From an uncultured Saprospiraceae bacterium (lineage in GTDB: Bacteria; Bacteroidota; Bacteroidia; Chitinophagales; Saprospiraceae), in NCBI GenBank assembly GCA_937941765.1, contig CALDGQ010000024.1, positions 1 through 64,000 of the forward strand: a DNA stretch of 64,000 nt. Reading direction: 5' to 3'. The stretch's first letter is position 1. Each line of letters starts with the position of its first letter. A program made the position numbers and the translations under genes. Below are positions 1-10,100 of the stretch, in pieces. The notes under the pieces are model-generated. The model was not told the DNA's origin. It did not search any database and was given only the letters and a program-made list of their open reading frames with translations.

Positions 1-438
1 GTTGACAAAGCAATTTTGCTAACAGCGTGTTTGAGAAGAAATAATATCCCTGCAAGAATTTGTTTTTCGAAAGTGAAGAATCATATTGCTAGTGAAAAAT
101 TTGAAGCTTTTATGGGAACCAATGTCATGGTGCCACATGGAGTTGTAGAATTAATGTTGGATAATAAATGGATAAAAGTGGTCCCTGCATTTAATAAAAC
201 ACTTTGTGAAAAGCTGAATGTCGAAGTCTTGGAATTTGATGGAGAACAAGATGCAATATTTCAATCCTATGATAAGGATGAGAATCTATTTATGGAATAT
301 ATTGAAGAATACGGACATTTTGAAGATGTACCTTATGAATTGTTTGTGAAATTACTAAAAGAAAATTACCCTAAATTATTTGAACCTGGAGTTGACCTAG
401 AAAAATTGGGACTGGATTTGAAGAAAAACCAAAACTAA
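1..438 (+). CDS. Transglutaminase-like domain protein, C-terminal part (5' truncated by window edge)
   Basis: The reading frame is open from base 1, so the gene begins upstream of the window; the first visible residues are VDKAILLTACLRRNNIPARI. In transglutaminase-like (papain-fold) proteins the nucleophile Cys sits just before this VDKA..LL.A.LR..GIPAR stretch, so the Cys is probably just outside the window. A His in VPHGVVELML and the following KWIKVVPAFN match the second catalytic segment, although the usual Asp after KW(I)KV is Val here. The C-terminal half (EYIEEYGHFEDVPYE) is charged and has no recognised domain. The stop abuts the ATG of the next gene, so the two are probably co-transcribed. 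Family assignment is fair; substrate is unknown. Confidence 0.7.
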   Translation, partial: VDKAILLTACLRRNNIPARICFSKVKNHIASEKFEAFMGTNVMVPHGVVELMLDNKWIKVVPAFNKTLCEKLNVEVLEFDGEQDAIFQSYDKDENLFMEYIEEYGHFEDVPYELFVKLLKENYPKLFEPGVDLEKLGLDLKKNQN

Positions 439-2511
439 ATGTTGAAAACAAAATCTAAAATAACCAAAGCAGTTTTACTCAAAGCCTATGAGCTAATGCA
501 TACCTCCAAGTGCATGACTGAATTGTATGAGGAAAATATGAAAGTAGTAGGCAAATATGTACATGCTACTTCTCGAGGTCATGAAGCCATACAGATTGCG
601 ATGGGAATGCTTTTAAAGCCACAAGATTTTGCAGCGCCATATTACAGAGACGATAGTATGTTGTTAAGTATTGGGATGGAGCCATATGATTTGATGTTGC
701 AATTATTGGCAAAAAAGGAAGATCCATTCTCAGGAGGACGTACTTATTATTCGCATCCCAGTTTGAAAGATGATGACAAGCCGAAAATCCCTCACCAATC
801 TTCTGCTACCGGGATGCAAGCGATTCCAACTACTGGTGTCGCAATGGGAATACAATACAAAGAATTGCAAGGACTAGACGATAAAAGTTTGAAACAAAAA
901 CCAGTGGTAGTTTGCTCCCTAGGTGATGCCTCTGTTACAGAAGGAGAAGTCGCTGAAGCATTTCAAATGGCTGGTTTGAAACAGTTTCCAATCTTATATT
1001 TAGTACAAGACAACGAGTGGGATATCTCAGCAAGTGCAGATGAGATACGTGCCATGAATGCCTATGAATATGCAAAAGGTTTTGGTGGCTTGGAAGCAGT
1101 TACATTGGATGGAAGTGATTTTACAGCATGCTATTTAGGACTAGAAAAAGTAGTTAAGAAAATACGAAAAGAACGTCGACCATTTTTAGTGCATGCATCC
1201 GTCCCATTATTAAATCACCATACTTCTGGTGTGAGAATGGAGTGGTATCGAGATGATCTAGAAGAAGATAAAAAAGAAGATCCGCATCCGATTTTGAGAA
1301 ATCAATTGTTAGAAGCAGGTATAAAAGAAAAGGAAATTCTAACAATAGAAAAACAGGCGAAGAAAAAAGTAGAATCAGATTATCAAAAAGCATTAAAAGC
1401 TGAAGATCCATCACCAGCTGATTTGTTTACCCACGATTTTGCACCTACACCTATTACGGAAGAAGTAGGAGAGCGGGAACCTGCCGACAAAGAACCAACT
1501 GTTATGGTTGATTGTGCTTTATTCGCAATCAAAGAATTGATGTCGAAGCATCCAGAATGTTTGTTGTACGGACAAGATGTTGGAATTCGATTAGGTGGTG
1601 TATTTAGAGAAGCGGCAACTTTAGCAGAGCAGTTTGGAACTGACCGTGTATTTAATACCCCAATACAAGAAGCATTTATAATTGGAAGTACCGTTGGAAT
1701 GTCAGCAGTCGGATTAAAACCAATTGTTGAAGTTCAATTCGCAGATTATATTTGGCCAGGACTCAATCAATTATTCACAGAAGTAAGTCGGTCATGTTAT
1801 TTATCAAACGGAAAATATCCAGTAAGTTCAATATTACGCGTACCTATTGGTGCATATGGTAGTGGTGGCCCTTATCACTCCTCAAGTGTCGAGTCTGTTG
1901 TCACCAATATCCGAGGAATTAAAATCGCTTATCCAAGTAATGGTGCAGACTTAAAAGGCCTCATGAAATCCGCTTACTACGATCCAAACCCTGTCGTCAT
2001 TTTCGAACACAAAGGTTTGTACTGGTCAAAAGTAAAAGGAACGGCTGCAGCAAGCACTATCGAACCTTCGGAAGATTATGTAATCCCATTTGGAAAAGCA
2101 AGAATCGCTTTACAAGCCGATGAGGAAAAAGTAAAATCAGGTGAATCCATCTTCGTTATCTGTTACGGAATGGGTGTACATTGGGCATTAAATGCTGCCA
2201 AAAAATATAAAGGACAAGTTGAAATCCTAGATTTGCGAACACTCTATCCACTAGATGAAGAAGCAATAATGGAAGGAGCAAAGAAGCATAGCCGAGTTTT
2301 GGTGATTACAGAAGAACCTGTTAACAATAGTTTTGCGCAAAGTATTGCAGCTCGTGTACAAGAAAATTGTTTCGAATATTTAGATGCACCAGTAACCACG
2401 ATGGGATCAGAAAATATGCCAGCTATTCCATTAAATTCGACATTAGAACAAACGATGATTCCTTCTATTGAGAAGGTTGCGGAGAAAATTGGGAAGGTGT
2501 TGGATTATTGA
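439..2511 (+). CDS. Fused 2-oxoacid (branched-chain) dehydrogenase E1, alpha and beta domains
   Basis: A thiamine-diphosphate-dependent E1 component that decarboxylates branched-chain 2-oxo acids and passes the acyl group to E2 lipoyl domains in the cytoplasm. The alpha half (about residues 1-335) carries the ThDP/Mg motif GDASVTEGEVAEAF...QDNEWDIS near residue 162 and HATSRGHEAIQIA near the N-terminus. The beta half (about 355-690) contains LLYGQDVGIRLGGVFREA, FNTPIQEAFIIG and EVQFADYIWPGLNQ, typical of the E1 beta chain. A single 690-residue alpha-beta fusion is common in Bacteroidota. It follows the upstream gene with no gap. Substrate could be branched-chain 2-oxo acids or acetoin/pyruvate; the branched-chain assignment is by family likeness. 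Confidence 0.92.
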   Translation: MLKTKSKITKAVLLKAYELMHTSKCMTELYEENMKVVGKYVHATSRGHEAIQIAMGMLLKPQDFAAPYYRDDSMLLSIGMEPYDLMLQLLAKKEDPFSGGRTYYSHPSLKDDDKPKIPHQSSATGMQAIPTTGVAMGIQYKELQGLDDKSLKQKPVVVCSLGDASVTEGEVAEAFQMAGLKQFPILYLVQDNEWDISASADEIRAMNAYEYAKGFGGLEAVTLDGSDFTACYLGLEKVVKKIRKERRPFLVHASVPLLNHHTSGVRMEWYRDDLEEDKKEDPHPILRNQLLEAGIKEKEILTIEKQAKKKVESDYQKALKAEDPSPADLFTHDFAPTPITEEVGEREPADKEPTVMVDCALFAIKELMSKHPECLLYGQDVGIRLGGVFREAATLAEQFGTDRVFNTPIQEAFIIGSTVGMSAVGLKPIVEVQFADYIWPGLNQLFTEVSRSCYLSNGKYPVSSILRVPIGAYGSGGPYHSSSVESVVTNIRGIKIAYPSNGADLKGLMKSAYYDPNPVVIFEHKGLYWSKVKGTAAASTIEPSEDYVIPFGKARIALQADEEKVKSGESIFVICYGMGVHWALNAAKKYKGQVEILDLRTLYPLDEEAIMEGAKKHSRVLVITEEPVNNSFAQSIAARVQENCFEYLDAPVTTMGSENMPAIPLNSTLEQTMIPSIEKVAEKIGKVLDY

Positions 2512-2928
2512 GACTGTGAGTATTTAGGATCCATTCCTGTTGTCGACTTGCGTCGAGCACTTCAGTTACCTTTTTAAAAAGGAAGGGAAGAATACGAGAG
2601 GACGTGAGCTCGCAAACTCACGTCAGACTGTGCGAAAACGAAATTGAACCGCAAAATATCAAACAAGCCTGCCTGACTGCCGTCAAAGCAGACAGGGAAC
2701 CGCAGAATGTAGAAGTTGAATACGCGAGTATACACGTATATTAACGAATTTCATGCTAATTGTCCACGTACTCTACTTCGACATTCGATATTCTGCGGTT
2801 GGATATTCTGCGGTTCAGTTTCCGAAAGCATATTCGCACAGTCTGACGCGCTCCCTTTCCTTTTTTTAAAAGGCAAGGGACGTCCGAAGGTACAGGGATG
2901 GATCAAAACGCACGCTCACTATTAAATT
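2512..2928. other. Intergenic region without a gene, filled by a long palindrome
   Basis: No credible coding sequence. Almost the whole interval is an imperfect inverted repeat (see the entry at 2528-2904). A 69-codon open frame inside it (2716-2925) runs across the palindrome arms and resembles no protein. Confidence 0.8.
2528..2904. repeat. Long modular intergenic palindrome with a nested MITE-like element
   Basis: Nested inverted arms are visible. Outermost: GATCCATTCCTGT (2528-2540) against ACAGGGATGGATC (2892-2904). Next: CCTTTTTAAAAAGGAAGGG (2569-2587) against CCCTTTCCTTTTTTTAAAAGG (from 2853, one base different in length). Inside these sits a 228-bp unit bounded by CGTCAGACTGTGCGAAAA (2621-2638) and its complement ending at 2848, which in turn encloses CCGCA/TGCGG arms. 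The CGTCAGAC unit recurs at 37522-37658 and the poly-A/G arms recur at 49.5 kb, so this is one copy of a dispersed modular family. Function unknown. Confidence 0.8.
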
Positions 2929-3651
2929 ATGCCAATCTACCTCTTATACCCATTCTGCCAAATCCTCACAATCCTAATTGTGAGCTACCTCCTCTATTTC
3001 CTTACTATCACCTATAGAGATGCATTAAGTGTATATCGAGTGCCTGAAAAGAAAATCAAAAGTATATTGTTATATTTCATCACTGGAATCTTGTTTTGGT
3101 TATCTATTCTTTCTTGGTTGGCCTATTATGGTTTTTTTGAAGATTTCGTTTCGTTGCCTCCGAAAATATTAGTAAGTATTCTCCCACCATTTTTGCTCAC
3201 TATCTATTTACTTTTTTCAAAACAGTTTTGGAAAATTCTCAAAGTGATTCCACCAGCAAAACTGGTACGTGTACAAGCATTCCGAATTCCAATGGAACTT
3301 ATGTTGTGGTTAGGATTGTATGGTGGCTTTGTGCCTTTTCAAATGACGTTTGAAGGTTTTAATTATGATATTGTTGTTGGTATTACGGCATTAATTGCAG
3401 CCAATGTTTTTTTTGGAAAGCGCTTTTATAAATTGCAAGGAATAATCTGGAATGTATTTGGCATATTATTATTATTGACCATTGTATTTATCTCTGCTAT
3501 ATCAACTCCTGGTCCATTTCGTGTTTTCAATAATGAACCTGCGAATACTTTTATCTCACAAGTTCCATTTATTTGGGTGACAGGTTTTATTGTTCCTTTT
3601 GCTTTGGCAATGCATTTGTTTTCTTTGCGGCAGTTGTTTTCCCTTAAATAA
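2929..3651 (+). CDS. Multispanning membrane protein of unknown function
   Basis: A 240-residue protein with about seven hydrophobic segments (near residues 3-25, 46-68, 78-97, 117-134, 144-160, 167-190 and 211-232). Short basic loops (RVPEKKIK, KRFYK) alternate with them. There is no signal peptide other than the first membrane segment and no motif I recognise. It starts at an ATG just after the long palindrome and ends in a strong bidirectional terminator shared with the convergent hydrolase gene. No function can be assigned. Confidence 0.75.
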   Translation: MPIYLLYPFCQILTILIVSYLLYFLTITYRDALSVYRVPEKKIKSILLYFITGILFWLSILSWLAYYGFFEDFVSLPPKILVSILPPFLLTIYLLFSKQFWKILKVIPPAKLVRVQAFRIPMELMLWLGLYGGFVPFQMTFEGFNYDIVVGITALIAANVFFGKRFYKLQGIIWNVFGILLLLTIVFISAISTPGPFRVFNNEPANTFISQVPFIWVTGFIVPFALAMHLFSLRQLFSLK

Positions 3652-3690
3652 AAAACCTCCAAAACAAATTCTGTCTTGGAGGTTTTTTAT
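3650..3690. terminator. Bidirectional rho-independent terminator
   Basis: AAAAAACCTCCAA and TTGGAGGTTTTTT form a stem around a short loop, with a T-run on both strands. It lies between the convergent membrane-protein and hydrolase genes and can serve both. Confidence 0.9.
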
Positions 3691-3707
3691 TATTATGTTG
3701 TCCCGTC

Positions 3708-5090
3708 CTAAGGAACACAAGGAACAATATCAGCCAAAAATTCAGCAGCAGTTTCCACCTCAAAACCTGGAAGCAAATCAATATAAACACCCGCATGATA
3801 AGTAATATTTGCATCACTCAAAATAATGGCTGTAGAAGAAATTGAATTGCTGGCTTCAAAAAGTTCGTTAATAATACCATGCTCAGGAAGTGCAAATGCT
3901 AAATCCACTACACAATTATTACTTGTCGTGAAATTACCTAATGGACTCATCGGTGAACTTCCATTTGTACAATTAGCAGTAATGCTAAATTCGTAATCAG
4001 TATTTGGTGTTAAACCAGTCAGTGAGGTCATCGTTCCTAGAGCTATTGTATTCATCCATGTCATTGTACCAACAGGACGATATTGAATGGTGTAATTTGT
4101 AACCCCAGATTGAGCAGCCCAACTTATGTCTGCAGAAGTACCCATAATATTTGATGCAGTCCCTGCCATCATCATCGATGGAGGAGTGCCGTCTTCATCA
4201 TGTATATGTAATGTTGGGTCATTGTCAATCATATATTCCTGAAAGTCTCCAATCGCGCAAACTTCCATTTTTAAAAAGTAATCAAACCAAGGAGTAGTGA
4301 TATCAAACATTTGTTGATGTTGACTTGACTGAGATATCGTGTTACCACAACTTCCTGCAAGCGTCTGACCGGTTACACAAAATGAAAAAGCTGACGCAAT
4401 TCCAAAATTACAATGATTGGCACCATTGATTTCCACATAAGCTTTGTAAGAAGAAGCCAAAGCATTATACATCGGTATCTGATGATCAATAGGCGGCACG
4501 ACACAATCCGCCCCACCAGCAACCACTAATGAAGGAATGGTGATTAAACCCGCTGCTGCAATCGCAGAAGGATCCGTTTCAGCAGCAGCCAAACTTACAT
4601 GAGTTGTCACATTTGGATTGGTTGCAGTACCAAGAAAAGAAGCACCGCCACCCATAGAATGACCCATAATTGCAGATTTACCATTTATCTTATTGAAAAA
4701 CGGAGAATTAATGTTAGAATTTTCGGATAAATATGTATTGACAAGAAACGATAGATCTTCTCCAAATTCGGCATGATCTGGAGCATTGAAAATACCACCT
4801 CCTTCCGTTGCTGGAAATATCATAATGTATCCTTGAGGAACCAATTCATTCCACCAAACACTATACTCTGAAATAGCTATTCCAAATCCATGACCAAAAA
4901 CAATAATTGGAAATTCTCCAGTCGCAATATTGCCTGTAGCATCGGTTGGAAAATATACTTCTCCAAATACATCTCGATTATTACGTGCAGGATCTAGATA
5001 AGAGAAAGAAGCATTACCGATTGTATATTGGGCGGAAATGTCTTTTGCAAGAAATGATAGTAATAGTAATAGGAGTGTTAATTTTTGCAT
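3708..5090 (-). CDS. Secreted alpha/beta hydrolase with fibronectin III-like and C-terminal coathanger-like domains
   Basis: Signal peptide at residues 1-20 (MQKLTLLLLLLSFLAKDISA). The catalytic domain (about 21-300) resembles chlorophyllase / platelet-activating-factor acetylhydrolase / PET-hydrolase-like esterases: oxyanion region FGHGFG (65-70), nucleophile elbow GHSMGG with Ser145, Asp195 in GGADCVVPP and His226 in ANHCNFG. A fibronectin type III-like domain follows (about 305-392, ending TPNTDYEFSITANC). The last 70 residues end in the ..LLPGFEVETAAEFLADIVPC pattern of the 3-coathanger stack domain found at the ends of Bacteroidota secreted proteins. No classical T9SS sorting domain is seen. 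It is probably an exported esterase or lipase; substrate cannot be read from sequence. Confidence 0.85.
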   Translation of the reverse strand: MQKLTLLLLLLSFLAKDISAQYTIGNASFSYLDPARNNRDVFGEVYFPTDATGNIATGEFPIIVFGHGFGIAISEYSVWWNELVPQGYIMIFPATEGGGIFNAPDHAEFGEDLSFLVNTYLSENSNINSPFFNKINGKSAIMGHSMGGGASFLGTATNPNVTTHVSLAAAETDPSAIAAAGLITIPSLVVAGGADCVVPPIDHQIPMYNALASSYKAYVEINGANHCNFGIASAFSFCVTGQTLAGSCGNTISQSSQHQQMFDITTPWFDYFLKMEVCAIGDFQEYMIDNDPTLHIHDEDGTPPSMMMAGTASNIMGTSADISWAAQSGVTNYTIQYRPVGTMTWMNTIALGTMTSLTGLTPNTDYEFSITANCTNGSSPMSPLGNFTTSNNCVVDLAFALPEHGIINELFEASNSISSTAIILSDANITYHAGVYIDLLPGFEVETAAEFLADIVPCVP

Positions 5091-5290
5091 CTGTTGTGTT
5101 TTTTAGCTTAGGTTATTTGGTCTTTAAATATAGTGAAAAATATTATATATTTTAAGCTTTCAAATCTTGAGTTTTCGTTTTGCCTTGTTTTGTCCTGCTG
5201 TATTTGGGGCCTGTATCTTGACAACAACTCAAAAAGAGTGCACTTAAGACGTGTGGGTAATATTGAAAAAAATGGAATTTTTTTTGAAAT

Positions 5291-5323
5291 AAAAAAGCCC
5301 CCAAGACAAAGTGTCTTAGAGGC
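5291..5323 (-). terminator. Rho-independent terminator
   Basis: Read on the minus strand, GCCTCTAAGACA pairs with TGTCTTGGGGGC and is followed by TTTTTT. It lies directly after the 556-residue surface protein gene. Confidence 0.8.
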
Positions 5324-5351
5324 TTTAAGTTGTAAGAAATCGAATTATTTT

Positions 5352-7022
5352 CTAGAATTCATTTAATTTAACAAATGACTTAGTAAGCACTTCTTCACCT
5401 TCAATTGTAACAAAATAAGTTCCTGAAGGAAATTTAGCGATATCTAATTTTATCGTGTTAACACCTGTATCTATTTCGAGATTCAATCGTCGCATGACCC
5501 GACCAAGTGGATCGGTAACTATTAAATTCATTTTCTCTATAGTCGCAAAATATTTGATATTAATAACTTCTGTATGGTGACTAGCAGGGTTAGGGAATAA
5601 GACAAAATCTCCTTCCTTAACAACGCAATCAGATTCAACAAATACCGGATTGGTAACAGTTGCCGTTCCATCTTCGAAAAATAATTTTAATCGATAATAA
5701 TGATCTCCTTTTGTTGCTCTATCTGTAAAACTAAATGCTGAGATATCAACTTGCTCATTAGATTCAAGGACTTCAAAATTTGAACCTTCATTACTTCGTT
5801 GCAATTGATATGCGCGCACTGCGCTTAAATCATTGATCGTCCATTGGATATGGTTGGTACAAAAGTTTGATTCACCAGTAAGCGTTGCGTAAAAAGAACT
5901 TTCATCACAATTACTGCTTACAAAAACGGCTTCGGAAAATTGATGATTATCATTGTTGAAAACCAATTTTAATCTGTAAAAGTAATCTTCGTCAACTACA
6001 ATGTCTGTAAAACCGAATTGTAAATCTGTTGTTTGATTGATCGATTCGAAGGATTCAATCACATTGTAATTTAAGCCATCTTGACTTCGTTGTAATTCAA
6101 AATGAGAAAATTCATTTGGTTGTGCAATCGTCCAATTTAATAGGTTGGTACATGCTTCATTGGTTGCAGAAAATGTGGAGTAAATAACTTCAGGTATCAC
6201 ATTAATGGCTACAAAAGCATTGTTGCAAAGTCCGGTTTGATCACATACTTCGATACAAACTTCATCTATTCCAACATAGCTAGTGTTTGGTGTATATTCC
6301 AAGCAAACTATATTTTCGGAAACTGTTACAATTGAATTTCCATTGAAAGAAGAAGTTGGTGTTTCGCAAATTGAAACATTGAAGTAATCTTCATTATTGA
6401 GGTCTTCAATAGTTAAACAGATAGTACCGCTTTGATCTTGATCTACTTGCAATGCACTAGAAGCAACAGTCGGTGCTGCAGCACATGAATTGGTAGTAGT
6501 GTTTTCATTTGCCGTCCAATTATTCTTAAATGGAATAAAAACATTCGCAACGAAATTTCTAAAATCAGATCCATTCATGCTTATTGCACTATGATCAATA
6601 TCTGAAGTGTTTTCATATAACCTAACATCACTTCTGCATTCACCATTTGGTAGTTCAAAGGTGAAGAGTAGGAGTGGTTCTCCTTCTGTAAAACTAACCC
6701 TTGCGCCATTAGATGCAATTCCATGGAAATCATGAATATGGTCATCAGAAGGTCCAAAAACGTATGAGTTATCCGTCCAAGGTCCACCGTTTACAGTCGT
6801 TATACTTAATGGTTGATCGGCAATATCTTGAGGTAATACGATCGTCAATTGAGAACCACCTCCAACAAAATAAAGTGCATTTGTGGAATCTGGTACTGCA
6901 AAAACCTCATATAGATTGGTTGCTTCGTCGTGGTTTAATTTGAAAGTAAGTTGTTGAGCATTTAGAAATGAAATTCCAAAAGTCCAAAATAACCCGACCC
7001 AAAACAATTTATATTTTCTCAT
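5352..7022 (-). CDS. T9SS type A secreted surface protein with the locus-specific N-terminal module
   Basis: Signal peptide 1-22. Residues 23-165 form a module (..YEVFAVPDSTNALYFVGGGSQ..., NGGPWTDNS, DFHGIASNGARVSF, LLLFTF, MNGSDFRNF) also present at the N-termini of the 1647- and 1471-residue proteins of this cluster. A cadherin/Big_9-like domain follows (about 175-275, with TPNTSYVGIDEVCIEVCDQTG), then two copies of a 90-residue repeat (LLNWTI..FELQRSQDG..., YYRLKLVF) often found before sorting domains. The last 85 residues (FVLFPNPASHHTEVINI..., GTYFVTIEGEEVLTKSFVKL) are a type A T9SS C-terminal sorting domain. It is expected on the cell surface or released. It is separated from the upstream 1647-residue gene by a terminator, so it may have its own promoter. 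Confidence 0.88.
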   Translation of the reverse strand: MRKYKLFWVGLFWTFGISFLNAQQLTFKLNHDEATNLYEVFAVPDSTNALYFVGGGSQLTIVLPQDIADQPLSITTVNGGPWTDNSYVFGPSDDHIHDFHGIASNGARVSFTEGEPLLLFTFELPNGECRSDVRLYENTSDIDHSAISMNGSDFRNFVANVFIPFKNNWTANENTTTNSCAAAPTVASSALQVDQDQSGTICLTIEDLNNEDYFNVSICETPTSSFNGNSIVTVSENIVCLEYTPNTSYVGIDEVCIEVCDQTGLCNNAFVAINVIPEVIYSTFSATNEACTNLLNWTIAQPNEFSHFELQRSQDGLNYNVIESFESINQTTDLQFGFTDIVVDEDYFYRLKLVFNNDNHQFSEAVFVSSNCDESSFYATLTGESNFCTNHIQWTINDLSAVRAYQLQRSNEGSNFEVLESNEQVDISAFSFTDRATKGDHYYRLKLFFEDGTATVTNPVFVESDCVVKEGDFVLFPNPASHHTEVINIKYFATIEKMNLIVTDPLGRVMRRLNLEIDTGVNTIKLDIAKFPSGTYFVTIEGEEVLTKSFVKLNEF

Positions 7023-7076
7023 TGTATGAATTTTTAAATTAAGTGTTTGGTGTTTGGTACTGATAGTTAATTTATA

Positions 7077-7132
7077 TAAAAAAAAAGCACCTGCTCAATT
7101 GCTTTATTTTAAATAAAGTGTTGAGCAGGTGT
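7077..7132 (-). terminator. Rho-independent terminator
   Basis: GCACCTGCTCAA (7087-7098) pairs with TTGAGCAGGTGTG (7120-7132), with an inner CTTTATTT/AAATAAAG stem. The A-run at 7077-7086 is the T-run on the minus strand. It ends the transcript carrying the 1647-residue gene. Confidence 0.9.
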
Positions 7133-7139
7133 GTGTTAT

Positions 7140-10100
7140 TTAATTCTGTACTTGTTCGATTAATAAATCGTAGTTATTCAAGAAAGAGGAATTTAGGGGA
7201 TAGGTTAAAATGGTTGATTGCATTAAAATTCTATCGTTGCCAATTCCGTCGTATTTTGCTTTTCCATCCAGATTGATATCACCTTGATAGTACCCAACTG
7301 CATTGTTGAAATTGAGTGTATTTGAAGTGTTTAAAGGATGGAATATGACATCACCGTTGATAATGATTCGATCATTCGCAGCACCATCATACTTACACTT
7401 ATTATCTGGATATGCGTTTCCTGCCCATAATGCTTGGTGCCCCAAGTAACTTACTTGCTCAACTCCATTATAGCTAGGATCAAGATTGTACAAATCATTT
7501 CCTGATGCAGTAGTGAAATCAAAAGCAGCTACTTTAGCAACCGCAGTAATTGGTGTTGCTGTCATTGCACCAAGGTGGTTACGGTGTTTTACAATAGGGT
7601 AGAAATTTGCTGGTAAACTATCAACGTAAATTACACCACCGTCAGCTGCATTCACAATATCTCCGTCTCTTTGTACTAATGCAGACAAAGTTCTGATAGT
7701 CGTACTACCTGTTGCATCTCGTAGCTCAACAAAAACCCAATCAACAATTGCATCAGGAGTTCCTGCATTGGCTGAAAGCACAGCATTGGTAGTTACTTCA
7801 TTGCCACCAAGTATGTGTGCAAATCTTGTTGTATTAAGTGGTGCAATATCATATGGTTGAGTAAGCGGGACTAAATTTTGAGCGACTAAATCAGCTCTCA
7901 TAATTCCATCTGCAGAACCATATAATGCTCCTTGCAACATTACTTTTAATCTCAATTCTACTGAAACATTTAAGATGGTAATATAAGCAGTTGCTTCATC
8001 ACATGCAGTAGGGGAACCATCATCACATACTTCATAAACAAATTGGTCGTTACCAGTGAAGTCAGGATTAGGGATATAAGTAAAGGTTCCATTTGGATTT
8101 AGCGTCAAAGTTCCATTCGTTGGCGCGACAACTGGAGTAGTCGAAACTGTCAATATTCCATTTTCAGGATCATTATCATTCAGTACTACATTTCCTGTAA
8201 TCGTAGCATCTTCATCTCCGATGAAAAAGTCGTCTGTTGCATATAAATCATTTACATTATTTCCTTCAAGGATCGTAATAGTGACTGGTACAATTGCACA
8301 AGCCTGTGGTGATCCATCATCGCATACTTGGTAACTGAATGTTTCTACTCCATATATTCCAAGTGTTGGAATATATTGAAAAGTACCATCAGGATTAATA
8401 GTCAGGGTACCGTTTGTTGGAGATGTTGCTGGTATTACGTTTATTATTAAGTTATCGCCATCTGGATCAGAATCATTGGCTAAAAGATCTGATGTTAATG
8501 GAGTATCGTCTTCTGTGGTGTAATTATCTGGAACACCGAGTACATTATTGTTATTTGGATTTGTAATATCAATTACTACAATTGTTACAATCGCAATATC
8601 ACACTCAATTGGATTTCCATCATCACATACTTCGTATTCGAATGTACCATTTCCAACAAAACCTGTATCAGGTGTGAATGTATAATTTCCAAGTGCATCA
8701 ATGGTTACTGTTCCATTTGTAGGGTTGATAGGTGTGGTGTTTACCGTTAAGTTGCCACCTTCTGGGTCTGAATCATTGGTTAGGGTATTTCCAGTCACTG
8801 GAATATTTACTTGCGTATTATTGATATCGTCAATTGCTATTGGTGGATCATTAACTGGAATTACCTCAATCGGTACCATCAAATCATAACATAAAGCGCC
8901 CTGATCACAAACAGTTACACAAACACTATCAGATCCAATAAAATTTGGAATCGGATCAAAGTTAATGCATAATGAATTGGTCGCATTGTCAATCGTTGCA
9001 GTTGCTGTACCATTTACAGGTGCTCCACAGATCGATGCGGTATGCGTATCTGTAGTGTTGGCATCTATAATAGCTCCACAAGCAGTTGCATTGATATCTT
9101 CATACGTAACTACAGGTGGCATTATCAGAATTGGTGTTTGTGCGATATCAGCTTCAACTGGTGTCGGCACCACTGAAACTGGAACGGTAATAGGATCACA
9201 ATTTCCTGCCAAATCACAGATTGTTAAACACAAATCATCTGATCCTGTAAAACCAGTATTAGGTGTATATTCTAAACAATAGTTATTCGCATTTTGAGTA
9301 ATTGTCAAAGTTCCATTTGCTGGTGTTCCTCCACAAGAAGTTATAGTAAATGCTTCACCTGAATTTCCATCCAAAATACTAGAACAAACAATTGCTGTAG
9401 AATCCTGTGCAACCGTAATCGGTGTAATAATGGCATCTGGCATATCAGGTGTTGTCTCTGTTAATGCAAATGGAATTACGGTAACTGGCACTGAAGCAGT
9501 ATCACATCTTCCGGTTTGATCACAAACAATTACGCATACTTCATCATAACCAATATATCCTGTATTAGGTGTATAGTCTACGCAAAGATTGCCATTAGTA
9601 ATACTAGTGTTGGCAATTCCGTTTGCAGGTGACCCTACACAAGATGTTAACGTGAAAACATCATTTCCATTTGGATCAATAATCGGCATACAAACACTAC
9701 CTGTTTCATTCATGTCTATGGTAATCGGATTGGTGATTACAATAGGAGCATCTTTTGAATCTAGGACGGCTAAATAAACAGTTGCTTGATCACAGGCGAC
9801 TGGACTTCCATCATCGCATACTTCATAAATAAAGAAATCATTTCCTATAAATCCTGGATTGGGAATGTAGTTATAAGTACCATTTGTATTTAAAGTCAAT
9901 GTACCATTTGTCGTGTTGAATATTGGTGTTGTATTGACAAAAAGATTGTCTCCCTCAGGATCATAATCATTCAAGGTAACATTTCCAGTTTGTGTTTGAT
10001 CCACTTCTCCTGAATTCGCATCATCTACTGCATAAACATTATTGGTACTATTATTTTCAATTACATCGATCGTTACCGTCACATTATCACATGCTTGCGG

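Noticed and set aside
2716..2925. 69-codon open frame in the intergenic palindrome
   Set aside because: It runs across inverted-repeat arms, has no protein-like composition and no family likeness.
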